A DNA stretch of 64,000 nt from Clostridium yunnanense (GCF_016595795.1 NZ_JAENHN010000037.1:62001-126000); one strand, 5' to 3'; numbered from the stretch's first letter, positions 45,801 to 55,899 are shown. Notes: generated by a model from the sequence alone, not told the origin. Program-made: numbers and translations.

Positions 45801-46470
45801 GTTGTGCTTTAACATCGTGAGTAACATAGTCATAAATCTTTTAAAATCACAATAATACATTTAAAAAATCTAGTTGAGCAAGAATTAATTCGAATCAAGT
45901 TTTATTATTTCTTCAAAGAAAACAAACATTATTGCCGAATATACCTAAGTATTCACTTCTCTTTACTGTGTATTTCGGGAGATACTTAAATATTCAACAT
46001 CTTGAGGTGAATTGCCTTATTGAATAATAAAAAGTTAGTAAAATTAATGATAATAAAATATGAAATCTCTTCAATTAATCACCTGTATTTTAACAGTATT
46101 TACTTTCCTTTGTTATGTACCTTAACTTCTACTCATAACTTATATAAAAAAGCATATTTATATAAAATAACTCATAATCCCTTTCGTTCCGCTTTATATT
46201 CTTAATTTATAAACACCTTTATAATCAACATTCTCTCGTTATCAAAGCTCTATAACACAATCTACTATGTTATCTCCTAATATACTGTTATTTACTTTTA
46301 TACCAAAAATATTATGGGTAAATTTGAAAAAATATCTTATTATATACACCTTTATGAATTTTTTTATTTTTTCTATTCATGTTGAAAAATTTAAAAATAG
46401 TGTTTGTTTTTTATCTTTTAGCTTGAAAATATATTTTTAAAAACTGTTTATACCTTCAGAATTCTTGTAG
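45801..46470. other. AT-rich stretch without a recognisable gene
   Basis: A 61-codon open frame at 46020-46205 has no good ribosome site or motif and is probably chance. Nothing else supported. Confidence 0.45.
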
Positions 46471-46619
46471 TTTCCAGTTGAGACCCCCTGTTCACTAATA
46501 CCTCAATACCTGGTCTTTTATTTTTAAAGCTGTTTTTGCTGTTATTATGTTATAAATTTTTGTTTCAAGTAATTTTTGTATAAGATCATTTTCTATCCAA
46601 AGTCCTTCGGCAAAAATTA

Positions 46620-47183
46620 CATTAACAAATTTTTCTGCTTACATGGTAGCAACTAATATTTTTCCACCTTGTGTTACTCCTCTTAGAGCCACAAAATTCC
46701 CTGAACTTATAAAATGTCCTTTTGTCATAATTAGAATGCTAAGGTTTCCCTACGAAAGAACATCTAATAATTTTTGAGTTTCACTAGACTTAGCTTCTTC
46801 AACCTCTAACCCAAAATGATTTCCTAGAAACTACTATTGAAAGTGAAGTTGATCCACAACCACTTCTACCTATAGTTCCTGTTTCTCCATTAGGTATACT
46901 TTTTCATATTGAATTTGCTTGATTATAATAAACACCTTCCGTTTTACCATCTTTAAAGGCAACTGCCGAAAAGCCTACTGCTCTCTATATAGCTTTCATA
47001 ATTTGGATTTACAAGTTGCTCATAGCTATAACTACTTACGATTTCTTGAAGATAATTTAATTCATTACCTATAAAAAAGGAAGATATCGCCTGAAAAGGA
47101 TTAGTCAGTATATAAACTAAAAAGGACAAAATTAAAAGCACCGCTATTAACGGTGCCAAAATTATCAAAAGTGCTTTCTGCAT
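46620..47183 (-). pseudogene. Remnant of a conjugative-element C39-like cell-wall peptidase
   Basis: The minus strand begins with an N-terminal membrane segment (LIILAPLIAVLLILSFLVY) and a linker ending YESYIESSRLFGSC, then loses frame. Later segments in shifted frames read YNQANS, PNGETGTIGRSGCGSTSLS and TKGHFISSGNFVALRGV, which resemble the C39-like peptidase domain (GRSGCGPTS, GHF...GHFIVLRGV) of lysin/peptidase proteins carried by Firmicute integrative conjugative elements. The catalytic His in the last motif is Asn. Several stops and shifts show it is inactive. It suggests an ancestral integrative element. Confidence 0.6.
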
Positions 47184-47359
47184 ACCTTATTAAAAGCTTC
47201 ATCATTTTTTGATACTGGCATAATAGTTATTCTCATTAGTCAAACTGTTTCGCCGTTTTGGTCTATCTGAACCCAGTATTCTCTCTCCATCTAAAGCAGC
47301 TCTTTCCGCTCTTTTTTGTAGCTAATGGGTCTTTTGCACTTTCTGCTGCTCCATGATTT

Positions 47360-47937
47360 TTGATTACACTTTTAAAAAGACTTTCAACAAAAGAACCATT
47401 GTCAATAGGTGTAAAAGGCATAATTATCGCCTGTATGGATGGTCTAAAAGGCCTACCCGATGCTATAAAAGCAATTTTCCATGATGTCAACATACAAACT
47501 TGTATAGTTCATCAAATAAGGAACTCCATAAAATACGTAACTTCTAAAGATAGTATACAATTCATCAGTGACCTAAAGCTAATATATAAGTCGGTTACTA
47601 AAGAAGCTACACTAGTCGCCCTGAAAGACTTACAAAACACCTGGGAAAATAAGTATCAAATTGTGATAAATCCATAGAATAATAATTGAGATAACTTATC
47701 TACATACTTTGATTTTCCTCAGGAGATTAGACCAATAATATACACTACAAATACTTTAGAATGTTTTAACAGACAGCTAAGAAAAGTTACTAAAGTAAGA
47801 ACCTCATTTCCTACCGATGATGCGATTAGAAAAGCGCTATATTTAGCTACTGAGCAAATAATGAGTAAAGTGAACTTCTCCAAACCAAAATACAAAAATC
47901 ACCATAGGAATTTTTATCCTATGGTGATTTCCAAATA
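47360..47937 (+). pseudogene. IS256/mutator-type transposase remnant
   Basis: An open stretch at 47360-47677 has VKGIIIACMDGLKGLPDAI, the catalytic DGLKG region of mutator transposases, and CIVHQIRNSIKYV (HxxRN motif). After a stop at 47677-47679 the frame resumes with IRPIIYTTNTLECFNRQLRK, the E-containing motif, and ends near KYKNHHRNFYPMV at 47937. The N-terminal half is missing. Its last bases overlap the probable rlmD terminator. Confidence 0.75.
47888..47930 (-). terminator. Rho-independent terminator after rlmD
   Basis: A 14-bp perfect stem (47896-47909 with 47917-47930) followed on the minus strand by TTTTTGTATTTT. It lies about 70 bases beyond the rlmD stop. The hairpin overlaps the end of the IS256 remnant and may have arrived with it. 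Confidence 0.7.
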
Positions 47938-47999
47938 AATAACAATTCATCTAAACTAATTTACACAAACCAGCGGACGTTCTCACCTTTTTATAATAT

Positions 48000-49355
48000 T
48001 TACTTACTTAGCTTAACCACTGTCTCAACATGAGGAGTATTAGGGAACATATCCATAAGCAAAGTCTTCTCTGTCTTATATCCTGCTGCCTCTAATACTT
48101 GTAGGTCTGTAACTAAAGTCTTTGGATTACAGCTTACATATATAATATCCTTAGCATCGAACTTAATTACGTAGTTCATAGCTACAGGGTGTACTCCACT
48201 TCTTGGTGGGTCTAATATTATTATGTCTGGTTTATCCTTTATTGTATTTATAACCTTTGCTACATCTCCAGCTATAAATGTGCAGTTATCAAGTCCGTTA
48301 AGCTTTGCATTTTCGTTAGCAGCTACTACTGCTTCTTCAATAAGCTCTACTCCAATAACCTTCTTAGCTTTTCCAGCGGCTATCTGACCTATTGTTCCTG
48401 TACCACAATACAAGTCAAAGACAACCTTGTTATCAGCAGTGTCGCCCATAAAGTCACGTACTATGCCATAAAGCTTTGCTGCACCTAATGAGTTAGTTTG
48501 AAAGAATGAGAATGGAGATATCTTAAACTTAAGCCCTAAAAGCTCTTCAGTTATAAAATCAACTCCGTATAATATATTTACTTTATCAGCTATAACAGCT
48601 TCAGATAAGGAATCATTTTCTGTATGTATTATACCTTTTATATTTCCTTCAATACCTGAACTAAAAATTGCTTCCACCCAAGGCTTAAAATCATAGTTTA
48701 TTTGAGTGGTAGTAACTATATTTATTAATATCTCATCATTGTGTTTTGTCTTTCTCACTATTAAGTTTCTTAAGAAACCTTCTCTTGCCATTATCTTATA
48801 ATGTGGAAGCTGATCTTTCTTAAAAAATTCAACTGTAGTATCTAGAATTTTTCTATAATCTTCATCCACAAGGTGGCACTGATCAACAGTTACAATCCCA
48901 AAAGATCTACCTTTCATGTGCATTCCAAGAGTTAGGTCTCCACCCTTTTCCATATCTCCAAAGGTGAACTCCATTTTGTTTCTATATTCCCACTGAATAG
49001 GACTATTTTCTATACCTAAAAATTCACCTGTATCTACACTGTTTCCCTTGAAAAGGTTCAACACTTGGTTCTTTTTAAATTCAAGTTGCTTTTCATATGG
49101 TATGTTTTGCGAAGAACATCCACCACAAAAAGCATAGTGTGGGCATTTTTGCTCTAATTCATAATCAGCAGCTTCTACCACCTTTAATAATTTAAGTTCA
49201 GCATAGTCAGCTTTCTTTTTAGTTACCTTTCCTCTGATCTTTTGTCCTGGAAAAGCATTTTTAACGTATATTTTTAAATCGTCTTTATAACCTATTCCTT
49301 GGGAAGGAAATTCCATATCTTCTATTAGTAACTCTATTTCATTGCCTTTTTTCAT
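48000..49355 (-). CDS. rlmD: 23S rRNA (uracil-5-)-methyltransferase, RumA/RlmD family
   Basis: 451 residues. N-terminal TRAM domain (about 5-60), then the 4Fe-4S cysteines in [14 protein letters not shown] (about 75-90), a Rossmann methyltransferase core with [15 protein letters not shown], and the catalytic Cys in [14 protein letters not shown]. These are the full hallmarks of RumA/TrmA-type enzymes that make 5-methyluridine in 23S rRNA. Firmicute members may act at two sites (RlmCD). Length and motifs are normal. It is co-oriented with the RDD gene immediately upstream (13-base gap). Confidence 0.92.
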   Translation of the reverse strand: MKKGNEIELLIEDMEFPSQGIGYKDDLKIYVKNAFPGQKIRGKVTKKKADYAELKLLKVVEAADYELEQKCPHYAFCGGCSSQNIPYEKQLEFKKNQVLNLFKGNSVDTGEFLGIENSPIQWEYRNKMEFTFGDMEKGGDLTLGMHMKGRSFGIVTVDQCHLVDEDYRKILDTTVEFFKKDQLPHYKIMAREGFLRNLIVRKTKHNDEILINIVTTTQINYDFKPWVEAIFSSGIEGNIKGIIHTENDSLSEAVIADKVNILYGVDFITEELLGLKFKISPFSFFQTNSLGAAKLYGIVRDFMGDTADNKVVFDLYCGTGTIGQIAAGKAKKVIGVELIEEAVVAANENAKLNGLDNCTFIAGDVAKVINTIKDKPDIIILDPPRSGVHPVAMNYVIKFDAKDIIYVSCNPKTLVTDLQVLEAAGYKTEKTLLMDMFPNTPHVETVVKLSK

Positions 49356-49368
49356 ATGTTACTCCTGT

Positions 49369-49776
49369 CTACTTTATTCTTAAAAGCTTCTTTCCGAATG
49401 TTGTTCCAAGCTTTGTACTTTCAATAATAGATGTACATAATACATTTGATACTATATACATAATTAAGAATATTCCTACTTTGTCTACCACTTCGTAACC
49501 TAATGCTGGCAAACACTTTTCAAATATAAAATATAATACTAAAGCTAGTGCTAATGCCACAGTTTGATCCATTAAATTTCCTACGAATCTTACAAAGAAA
49601 TTTGCCTTATCACCTTTTTGTGGTTTTTCATCAGCTTTTTCTTCTCTAACTACTATATCCTCTGTAGACTGTTCAATAACAGCTTCATCTTGTGCTGTGC
49701 TGTTATCTTCTCCTACTGTATTTACCTCTTCCTTTTGTTCGTTCTCATTAATATTTTCTTTATCTAGCATGATCAT
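49369..49776 (-). CDS. RDD-like small membrane protein
   Basis: 135 residues. An acidic, disordered N-terminal 60 residues (rich in Glu, Asp, Asn and Gln) precedes two hydrophobic segments (about 73-90 and 98-117) and the ending LGTTFGKKLLRIK, which resembles the RDD family's closing TxGK...RI motif. Such proteins are small membrane proteins of mostly unknown job. It is upstream of rlmD with a 13-base gap, probably one transcript. The family call rests on the short C-terminal motif and is tentative. Confidence 0.65.
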   Translation of the reverse strand: MIMLDKENINENEQKEEVNTVGEDNSTAQDEAVIEQSTEDIVVREEKADEKPQKGDKANFFVRFVGNLMDQTVALALALVLYFIFEKCLPALGYEVVDKVGIFLIMYIVSNVLCTSIIESTKLGTTFGKKLLRIK

Positions 49777-49883
49777 ACCTCCAATAATTTATGTGTATTT
49801 TCATAGATGACTCCTTTTTACCATTCTTTTAATATACTACATTAAGGTAAATCTGTAAATTAAAAATTTGTAGTAATTACGGT

Positions 49884-49910
49884 AAAAAGCCTCTGACAAA
49901 GCAGAGGCTT
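49884..49910 (-). terminator. Terminator after the methionine transporter operon
   Basis: A 9-bp stem AAGCCTCTG/CAGAGGCTT with a 6-base loop; on the minus strand it is followed by a T-run (complement of 49884-49888). It lies about 30 bases beyond the second metQ stop. Confidence 0.85.
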
Positions 49911-49940
49911 AAATTAAATCTTACATTATATTAATAGCTA

Positions 49941-50771
49941 TTAGAAAGCTGCAACTATGCTTCCTTTGTATGTGTCTTCAATATATTTCTTAACTTCTGG
50001 TGAGTTTAAAGCTTTGCTTAACGCTTTTACTTTATCACTGTTTTCGTTACCTTTTTTAACTGCTAAAATGTTTGCATATGGTGAATCCTTATCTTCTACA
50101 GCTAGAGCCTTTTTAACATCAAGCTTTGCAGCTAATGCAACATTTGTGTTTATAACAGCAACATCAACATCTTTTAATACTGTTGGTAACTGAGCTGCTT
50201 CAGCTTCAGTAAACTTAAGCTTCTTAGTGTTTTCAGTAATATCCTTAACTGTTACTAAATCGCCAGCTTTTAACTTTATAAGACCATTCTTTTCAAGTAG
50301 TTTTAAAGCTCTTGCTTCATTTGTAGCGTCATTTGGAACTGCAACCTGTGCTCCATCTTTTATATCAGCCAATTTAGTTAATTTGTCTGAGTAAGCTCTG
50401 ATTGGTTCTATATGAACTTTAACTGTGTAAGTAAGATTATATCCTTTTTCCTTTATTGTTTCATTTAAATAAGGAACGTGTTGGAAGTAGTTTGCATCTA
50501 TTGATCCTTCATCTAAAGCTGTGTTTGGTAATACATAGTCATCAAATACTTTAATATTTAAAGTATATCCTTCTTTTTGAAGTAATGGCTTTACTACTTT
50601 TTCTAGTATTTCTGCATGTGGAGAAGGTGATGCTCCAACTGTTATAACCTTATCCTCTTTCTTTGTATCTGATGAACCAGTTGTTCCTGAATCCTTTTTA
50701 GCTCCACAAGCTACTAATGAACCTGCAAGTGCTAGCGCTAAACCTAATGATAAAAACTTCTTAAATTTCAT
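49941..50771 (-). CDS. metQ: D/L-methionine-binding lipoprotein MetQ (second copy)
   Basis: 276 residues. The signal peptide ends in the lipobox AGSLVACG, so the mature protein is anchored by the Cys. The body has ITVGASPSPHAEIL, YVLPNTALDEGSIDANYFQHVPYL and the closing SPYANILAVKKGN, as in the NLPA/MetQ family. It delivers methionine to the MetNI transporter encoded upstream. A paralogue lies directly upstream at 50804, so the operon has two binding proteins. It is expressed under the S-box element at about 53.4 kb. Confidence 0.93.
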   Translation of the reverse strand: MKFKKFLSLGLALALAGSLVACGAKKDSGTTGSSDTKKEDKVITVGASPSPHAEILEKVVKPLLQKEGYTLNIKVFDDYVLPNTALDEGSIDANYFQHVPYLNETIKEKGYNLTYTVKVHIEPIRAYSDKLTKLADIKDGAQVAVPNDATNEARALKLLEKNGLIKLKAGDLVTVKDITENTKKLKFTEAEAAQLPTVLKDVDVAVINTNVALAAKLDVKKALAVEDKDSPYANILAVKKGNENSDKVKALSKALNSPEVKKYIEDTYKGSIVAAF

Positions 50772-50803
50772 AATATTTTTCCCTCCATCATTTAATTTTT
50801 TTG

Positions 50804-51610
50804 TTAGAATACTGGAATTATACTTCCTTTGTATTGTTCTTCTATATATTTCTTAGCTTTGTCTGAAGTAAGAACTTCTGTTAAATCCTTAATCCATTTT
50901 GCATTTTCATTACCTTTTTTAGTTGCAAGTATGTTTGCATATGGTGAATCCTTTGGTTCTGAGAATAAAGTATCTTTTTTAGGATTAAGTCCTGCTGGTA
51001 ATGCAAAGCTTGCATTTATTATAGCAACATCAACATCTTGAAGTACTCTTGGAAGCTGAGCTGCATCTACTTCTTGGATTTCTATATTCTTTGGATTTTC
51101 AGCTATGTCAACTTTTGTAACAAGATCTTTCTTGTTAAGTTTAAACAATCCTTGTGCCTCTAAAAGCTTCAACGCTCTCGATTCATTTGTAGCATCTGCA
51201 GGAACTGCTACCACAGCTTTATCCTTTAATTCTTTTATATCTTTTATCTTCTTTGAATACGCCCCAAGCGGTGGAAGATAAACCTTTTTTACTGTTACTA
51301 AATTTGTTTTATGATCCTCATTAAACTTTAACAAGTATGGTTCATGTTGAAATAAATTTGCATCTACTGAACCTTCTTCTAAAGCTGTATTTGGTGCTAC
51401 GTAATCATCAAATATTTTAACCTCAAGTTTATAACCTCTTGCTTCAAAATCACTTTTTAGGTAATTTAGTATCTCACCTGCTGGCTTAAGAGTAGCCCCA
51501 ACTACTATATTTGTCTTATAATCTTTCTTAACCGTCTCTTCCTTTTTTCCACATCCAGTTATAGAAAGTGCCAAAGCCGCTGTTAAAACTAGTGTTAATA
51601 TTTTTTTCAT
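50804..51610 (-). CDS. metQ: D/L-methionine-binding lipoprotein MetQ (first copy)
   Basis: 268 residues. Lipobox ALSITGCG near the N-terminus, then VVGATLKPAGEIL, YVAPNTALEEGSVDANLFQHEPYL and SPYANILATKKGN. Similar in layout to the second copy, but only moderately alike, so the duplication is not recent or the two have different preferences, for example methionine versus an analogue. It follows metI with a 22-base gap. Confidence 0.93.
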   Translation of the reverse strand: MKKILTLVLTAALALSITGCGKKEETVKKDYKTNIVVGATLKPAGEILNYLKSDFEARGYKLEVKIFDDYVAPNTALEEGSVDANLFQHEPYLLKFNEDHKTNLVTVKKVYLPPLGAYSKKIKDIKELKDKAVVAVPADATNESRALKLLEAQGLFKLNKKDLVTKVDIAENPKNIEIQEVDAAQLPRVLQDVDVAIINASFALPAGLNPKKDTLFSEPKDSPYANILATKKGNENAKWIKDLTEVLTSDKAKKYIEEQYKGSIIPVF

Positions 51611-51632
51611 ATTTTATGCCCCCTTTTTATGC

Positions 51633-52292
51633 TTATCTTAACTTCTTATAAGCAAGATTACCTATAGACTGAAGTATCTGAACCAGTATTATCAAGGTAA
51701 CTACAGTGTAGAACATTACTTGATTATCAAATCTTTGATATCCATAAGTTAGTGCTACTGCACCAAGTCCACCGGCCCCAAGTGCTCCTGCCATTGCAGA
51801 ATATCCAAGGATTGAAATTATTGAAAGTGTTATACCTGATATAATAGAAGGTAACGCTTCTTTAACCATAACCTTAAATATTATCTGCATATCTGAAGCT
51901 CCGAAAGACTTAGCAGCTTCAATTAAGCCCTTGTCTACTTCCTTTAAAGCACCTTCTATAACTCTTGCTATAAATGGTGCTGCCCCTATTGTTAAAGGAA
52001 CTAGAGCTGCTGTTTCACCTATACTCTTACCTACTATAAATCTCGTAAGAGGTATGATAGCAACTATTAATATGATGAACGGAAAACTTCTAAATATATT
52101 GATTATAAAATCAAGTATACTGTATATTACTTTGTTTGGCTTTAAACCATTCTTATCAGTTACTATAAGTACAATGGCTAGTATAAAACCTAATATACTT
52201 GCAATAATAGTTGATATTATCACCATATATAGTGTCTTTCCTAACGCTGGTACCAAAACTAGATTGAAAAACTGACTAAAATTATCACTCAT
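51633..52292 (-). CDS. metI: Methionine ABC transporter permease MetI
   Basis: 219 residues, about five membrane segments, the EAA-type loop LIEAAKSFGASDMQIIFKVMVKEALP, and the family ending IGNLAYKKL. It forms the channel for MetN (ATPase) and the two MetQ proteins. Its start overlaps the metN stop by 8 bases, so it is cotranslated. Length is typical for MetI (about 217). Confidence 0.95.
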   Translation of the reverse strand: MSDNFSQFFNLVLVPALGKTLYMVIISTIIASILGFILAIVLIVTDKNGLKPNKVIYSILDFIINIFRSFPFIILIVAIIPLTRFIVGKSIGETAALVPLTIGAAPFIARVIEGALKEVDKGLIEAAKSFGASDMQIIFKVMVKEALPSIISGITLSIISILGYSAMAGALGAGGLGAVALTYGYQRFDNQVMFYTVVTLIILVQILQSIGNLAYKKLR

Positions 52293-53250
52293 TTATAGTA
52301 ACCTCCCATCCAACATGCTTAGAATCTAAATAGTTTATAATGTCTTGTTCTTGAGCTTTGCTTACATTAATAACTAATGATCCCAGTACATCATCTCTGA
52401 ATCTTTCAAGTTTACCCCAAACTATTGAAAAATCGATGTCTAGCTCTCTTGCCATTGAGGTTATTATACTTTGATGTGAGTTATCCTTAGGGAATAATAT
52501 CTTTATATTTACACCCTTAGCTGGTAGAATCTCTTCTTCCCCAAGAAGATTTTTTAAAGCTTTAGTGTGTCTTAAGAAAAGTTCTTCAACATTTCCAACT
52601 TCAAGAACTTCTCCGCCTTCAAGTATTGCTACTCTTTGGCACACTTCTTTAACTACTTCCATCTGATGTGTAACTACAACTATAGTTATCCCAAGTTTTT
52701 CATTTATCTCTCTTAAAAGTGATAATATTGATTTAGTTGTTTTTGGATCAAGCGCTGAAGTAGCTTCATCACAAAGAAGAATCTTTGGTTCAAGTGCTAA
52801 AGCTCTCGCAATTGCTACTCTCTGCTTTTGTCCACCACTCAGTTGTCTCGGCTTACTTTTTGCTTTATCTTCTAGTCCTACTATTTTTAGAAGTTCATCT
52901 ACTCTAGCTTTTACTTTAGCCTTTGGTATGCCCCAACATTCCATCGGTAAAGCTATATTGTCATACACATTTTTTCTTTCTAGAAGAGAAAAGTGTTGGA
53001 ATATCATTCCTAGATCTTTTCTAAAACTTCTCATTTCCTTACCCTTAAGGTCTTTCACTTCTTGTCCACCAACAGTAACACTTCCTGCATTATAGGACTC
53101 AAGTCCGTTCAGACATCTAAGCAAGGTTGACTTTCCTGCCCCACTATGGCCAACCAATCCAAATATTTCGCCCTCTTTGATATCTAGATTAATGTCTTTA
53201 AGAACTTGTATATCATTGAAACTTTTACTTACACCTTCAATTTTTATCAT
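52285..53250 (-). CDS. metN: Methionine ABC transporter ATPase MetN
   Basis: 321 residues from the ATG at 53250, which lies after a GGGG-rich ribosome site; a longer frame to 53280 is less likely. Walker A VGHSGAGKSTLLRCLNG, signature LSGGQKQRVAIARAL, Walker B ILLCDEATSALDPKT, H-loop VVTHQ, and a C-terminal NIL regulatory domain (about 245-321) that senses methionine in this family. First gene of metNIQQ, controlled by the S-box upstream. Confidence 0.95.
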   Translation of the reverse strand: MIKIEGVSKSFNDIQVLKDINLDIKEGEIFGLVGHSGAGKSTLLRCLNGLESYNAGSVTVGGQEVKDLKGKEMRSFRKDLGMIFQHFSLLERKNVYDNIALPMECWGIPKAKVKARVDELLKIVGLEDKAKSKPRQLSGGQKQRVAIARALALEPKILLCDEATSALDPKTTKSILSLLREINEKLGITIVVVTHQMEVVKEVCQRVAILEGGEVLEVGNVEELFLRHTKALKNLLGEEEILPAKGVNIKILFPKDNSHQSIITSMARELDIDFSIVWGKLERFRDDVLGSLVINVSKAQEQDIINYLDSKHVGWEVTINE

Positions 53251-53304
53251 ACAAATCCCCCTAAATTGATTATTAAACAATAATTATTATCATAAAAACA
53301 GAAC

Positions 53305-53332
53305 AAAAAACGCCCGAGAATAAACTCCGGCG
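53305..53332 (-). terminator. S-box expression-platform terminator
   Basis: A hairpin CGCCGGAG...CTCGGGCG (one mismatch) on the minus strand followed by TTTTTTG. With the SAM-I aptamer next to it, it should form when SAM is bound and stop transcription before metN. Part of the stem can also pair with the end of the aptamer (GAGAGTAAA with TTTATTCTC) as an antiterminator. Confidence 0.85.
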
Positions 53333-53350
53333 ATATAGACCCTGAATTTA

Positions 53351-53466
53351 CTCTCATCTCTCAACGCAAAATGCGTCGCAGGAATTGGCACCTTTGTATA
53401 TGTAAATGAACATATACCGGTTGCCGGGCTTCATCGGGCCAGTCCCTCCACCTCTCTAGATAAGAA
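53351..53466 (-). ncRNA. SAM-I (S-box) riboswitch
   Basis: The minus strand carries the conserved S-box core: GAGGTGGAGGGACTGGCCC, GATGAAGCCCGGCAACC, AAGGTGCCAATTCC and GAGAGATGAGAG closing the P1 helix with CTTATCTAGAG. These are the family's key elements. It lies upstream of metN with a terminator, so methionine uptake is turned off when SAM is plentiful. Confidence 0.95.
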
Positions 53467-53657
53467 CGATAATATTTAATTTGTTTTCCATTGATACAAC
53501 TATAATATTTTTTCCGAATTAAATCAATAGTTTTTTAAATTATTAAGAATATATTATTAACTTATGAACATTATTAACAATTTATCAAAGAAACCTTTTA
53601 CATTACTTTGTTATTTATTATTTATTTATTAGTATTCCTATTGGAAGCCTGTGGATA

Positions 53658-54893
53658 TTAACTAACTAGACTTTTATCTAACTTTTCTTGTTTCATAACT
53701 AATTTATATATAATAAATCCTATAACTATAGTAACTATTCCTGATATTATAAAGGCATCCGTTATACTTAACCATTTGGATATTGCACCTTCAAACAAAC
53801 TTCCTAGTGGAGTCGCCCCTGCAAATACCATTGCATAAACACTCATTACTCTTCCTCTAAATTCATTTTTAGATTTTAATTGAATTGTAGAATTTGCAGT
53901 GGTTGAAAACAATACATTAAAGACCCCTGCAATAAATAATGTTACTATAGAAACTCCATAATCTTTAAATACTCCTATAAGTACTAACATTATAGATATC
54001 ACAGCACCTGCAAAAAACATCAACTTTCTCTTAGGTCCTCTACTTCTAGTTGCAACAGTAAAGGCAGAAATCATTGATCCAAGTCCCATTGCCGACATAA
54101 GATATCCATACCCATCAGAGTCCATATTCAGAACTTGCTTTGCTAGTAACGGTATTAATACACTATAATTCATAGCAAAGGTGGATACAAAAAATACTAA
54201 TAATATTGTAAATAATATTTCTTTAGAATTGAATACATACTTCAGTCCTTCTTTTATATCTACTATCATATTTTTCTTCTCAGCATTTTGCTTTGGTGCG
54301 CCGCTGGCAGAAATCATATAAATGCCATACACCAAAGGTATAAAACTAACAGCGTTTAATAAGAAGCAAATAAAAAAGCCAAAGAATTTAATCATTATTC
54401 CTGCTACTGCTGGTCCAACCATTCTAGCTGCATTAAACACAGTTGAATTTAAGGCTATAGCATTCATCAAATCTTCTTTTCCTACAAGTTCTATCATAAA
54501 AGATTGCCTCGCAGGCATGTCTACAGCATTGCAACACCCAAGAATAGCAGCTAGAACGAGTATATGCCAGTATTGAATCTTATGTGTAAACACTAAAAAA
54601 GTTAATACAAAGGCTAATACTCCCATTATAGTTTGAGTGATGAGTAATATCTTCTTCTTTGGATAATTATCTATCAATGCACCTGCAAATAATGAAAATA
54701 GCAAAACCGGAGTAAATTGCAGTGCACTTACAAAACTTAGTTTAAGAGCAGAATCAGTTAGGGTTACTACAAGCCAAGATTGTCCTGCATTTTGCATCCA
54801 GGTTCCTATAAGCGAAACTATTGATCCCATAAAAAAGAATCTAAAATCTCTATGTTTTAATGCCCCAAGAGTCAACCTCCCCCTCTTATTCAT
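53658..54893 (-). CDS. MFS transporter (EntS-like, MFS_3)
   Basis: 411 residues, 12 predicted membrane segments. The N-terminus LKHRDFRFFFMGSIVSLIGTW, the loop GALIDNYPKKKILLITQ (between helices 2 and 3), and RSRGPKRKLMFF are typical of the enterobactin-exporter-like MFS_3 group. It likely exports a small molecule or drug. It stands alone and diverges from the TauE/SafE gene. The substrate is not readable. Confidence 0.88.
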   Translation of the reverse strand: MNKRGRLTLGALKHRDFRFFFMGSIVSLIGTWMQNAGQSWLVVTLTDSALKLSFVSALQFTPVLLFSLFAGALIDNYPKKKILLITQTIMGVLAFVLTFLVFTHKIQYWHILVLAAILGCCNAVDMPARQSFMIELVGKEDLMNAIALNSTVFNAARMVGPAVAGIMIKFFGFFICFLLNAVSFIPLVYGIYMISASGAPKQNAEKKNMIVDIKEGLKYVFNSKEILFTILLVFFVSTFAMNYSVLIPLLAKQVLNMDSDGYGYLMSAMGLGSMISAFTVATRSRGPKRKLMFFAGAVISIMLVLIGVFKDYGVSIVTLFIAGVFNVLFSTTANSTIQLKSKNEFRGRVMSVYAMVFAGATPLGSLFEGAISKWLSITDAFIISGIVTIVIGFIIYKLVMKQEKLDKSLVS

Positions 54894-55008
54894 TACTTAT
54901 CCCTTCTTCCCTTACTCACGATAAAATATTTTTAACGTATATTTAAAATTATTACAAACTGTGATAGTATTTTCAATTGAGGGATAGTTCATAAGGGGGA
55001 TATTTATA

Positions 55009-55755
55009 TTGATTAGTTTAATTTTACTCTGTATTTCAGGTTTTATCGCAGCATTTGTTGACTCTATTGCTGGAGGAGGCGGACTTATTAGTCTACCTGC
55101 TTACATGCTTTTCGGATTACCGCCGCATATAGCACTTGGTACTAATAAGTTTTCTTCTACTACCGCATCCTTTACCTCATCTATTAGATTCATAAAAGAA
55201 GGAAAAGCAGATTTATCCTTACTAAAGTACATAGTACCTTTTACTTTCATCGGGGCAGTTTTAGGGGTTAAGTCAGTCCTAATCATCAATCAGAGCTTTC
55301 TTACTCCATTAGTAATGGTACTCATATTAATGGTTGGAGTATATTCGTTGTTTTCTAAGAACTTAGGACTTGAAAGTCATTATAAAGGAAAGACTAGAAA
55401 TCTTATTTTAATTGGAACTATCTTTGGATTTTCTTTAGGTTTTTATGATGGCTTCTTTGGCCCAGGAACTGGTTCATTCTTAATCTTTGGCTTTATAAAA
55501 ATCTTTAAGCTTGATTTTGTTGAAGCTAACGGTAATTCAAAGATTTTAAATTTCACTTCAAATATAGCATCACTTATTACTTTTGCTATAGAAGGTAAAA
55601 TTAATTATACTTATGGTATATTAGTTGCATTTTTCATGATATTGGGTGCACTTATAGGTTCGAAGCTAGCTCTTAAAAAAGGTGCCAAGCTTATAAAACC
55701 TATATTTGTAACAATGTCACTAGCAGTTTCGGTAAAGATGCTACTTTCAATTTAA
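55009..55755 (+). CDS. TauE/SafE-family membrane permease
   Basis: 248 residues, seven to eight membrane segments. Family motifs include FVDSIAGGGGLISLPAYM, LGTNKFSST, FYDGFFGPGTGSF and EANGNSKILN. The start is TTG at 55009, supported by AAGGGGGA 8 bases upstream. TauE/SafE proteins move small anions such as sulfite or sulfonates across the membrane. It diverges from the MFS gene and is followed by a bidirectional hairpin. Confidence 0.9.
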   Translation: MISLILLCISGFIAAFVDSIAGGGGLISLPAYMLFGLPPHIALGTNKFSSTTASFTSSIRFIKEGKADLSLLKYIVPFTFIGAVLGVKSVLIINQSFLTPLVMVLILMVGVYSLFSKNLGLESHYKGKTRNLILIGTIFGFSLGFYDGFFGPGTGSFLIFGFIKIFKLDFVEANGNSKILNFTSNIASLITFAIEGKINYTYGILVAFFMILGALIGSKLALKKGAKLIKPIFVTMSLAVSVKMLLSI

Positions 55756-55850
55756 TTTCAATACTGTGCTTTACCAGTAATTGTTTTTTATTTATTGTAA
55801 CAAGATTTCTATTATCTATAGTCTCTATATTTTTCAAATCAAATTAATAT

Positions 55851-55882
55851 AAAGCCTCTCATATAAAAAATGAGAGGTTTTA
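55851..55882. terminator. Bidirectional terminator between convergent genes
   Basis: An 8-bp stem CCTCTCAT/ATGAGAGG with TTTTAT following on the plus strand and CTTTAT on the minus strand, between the ends of the TauE/SafE gene and the 164-residue membrane protein gene. Confidence 0.75.
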
Positions 55883-55899
55883 TATATCCATTAAACTAA

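Noticed and set aside
46020-46205. 61-codon open frame in the right flank
   Set aside because: Composition is typical of chance frames in AT-rich DNA; no start signal.
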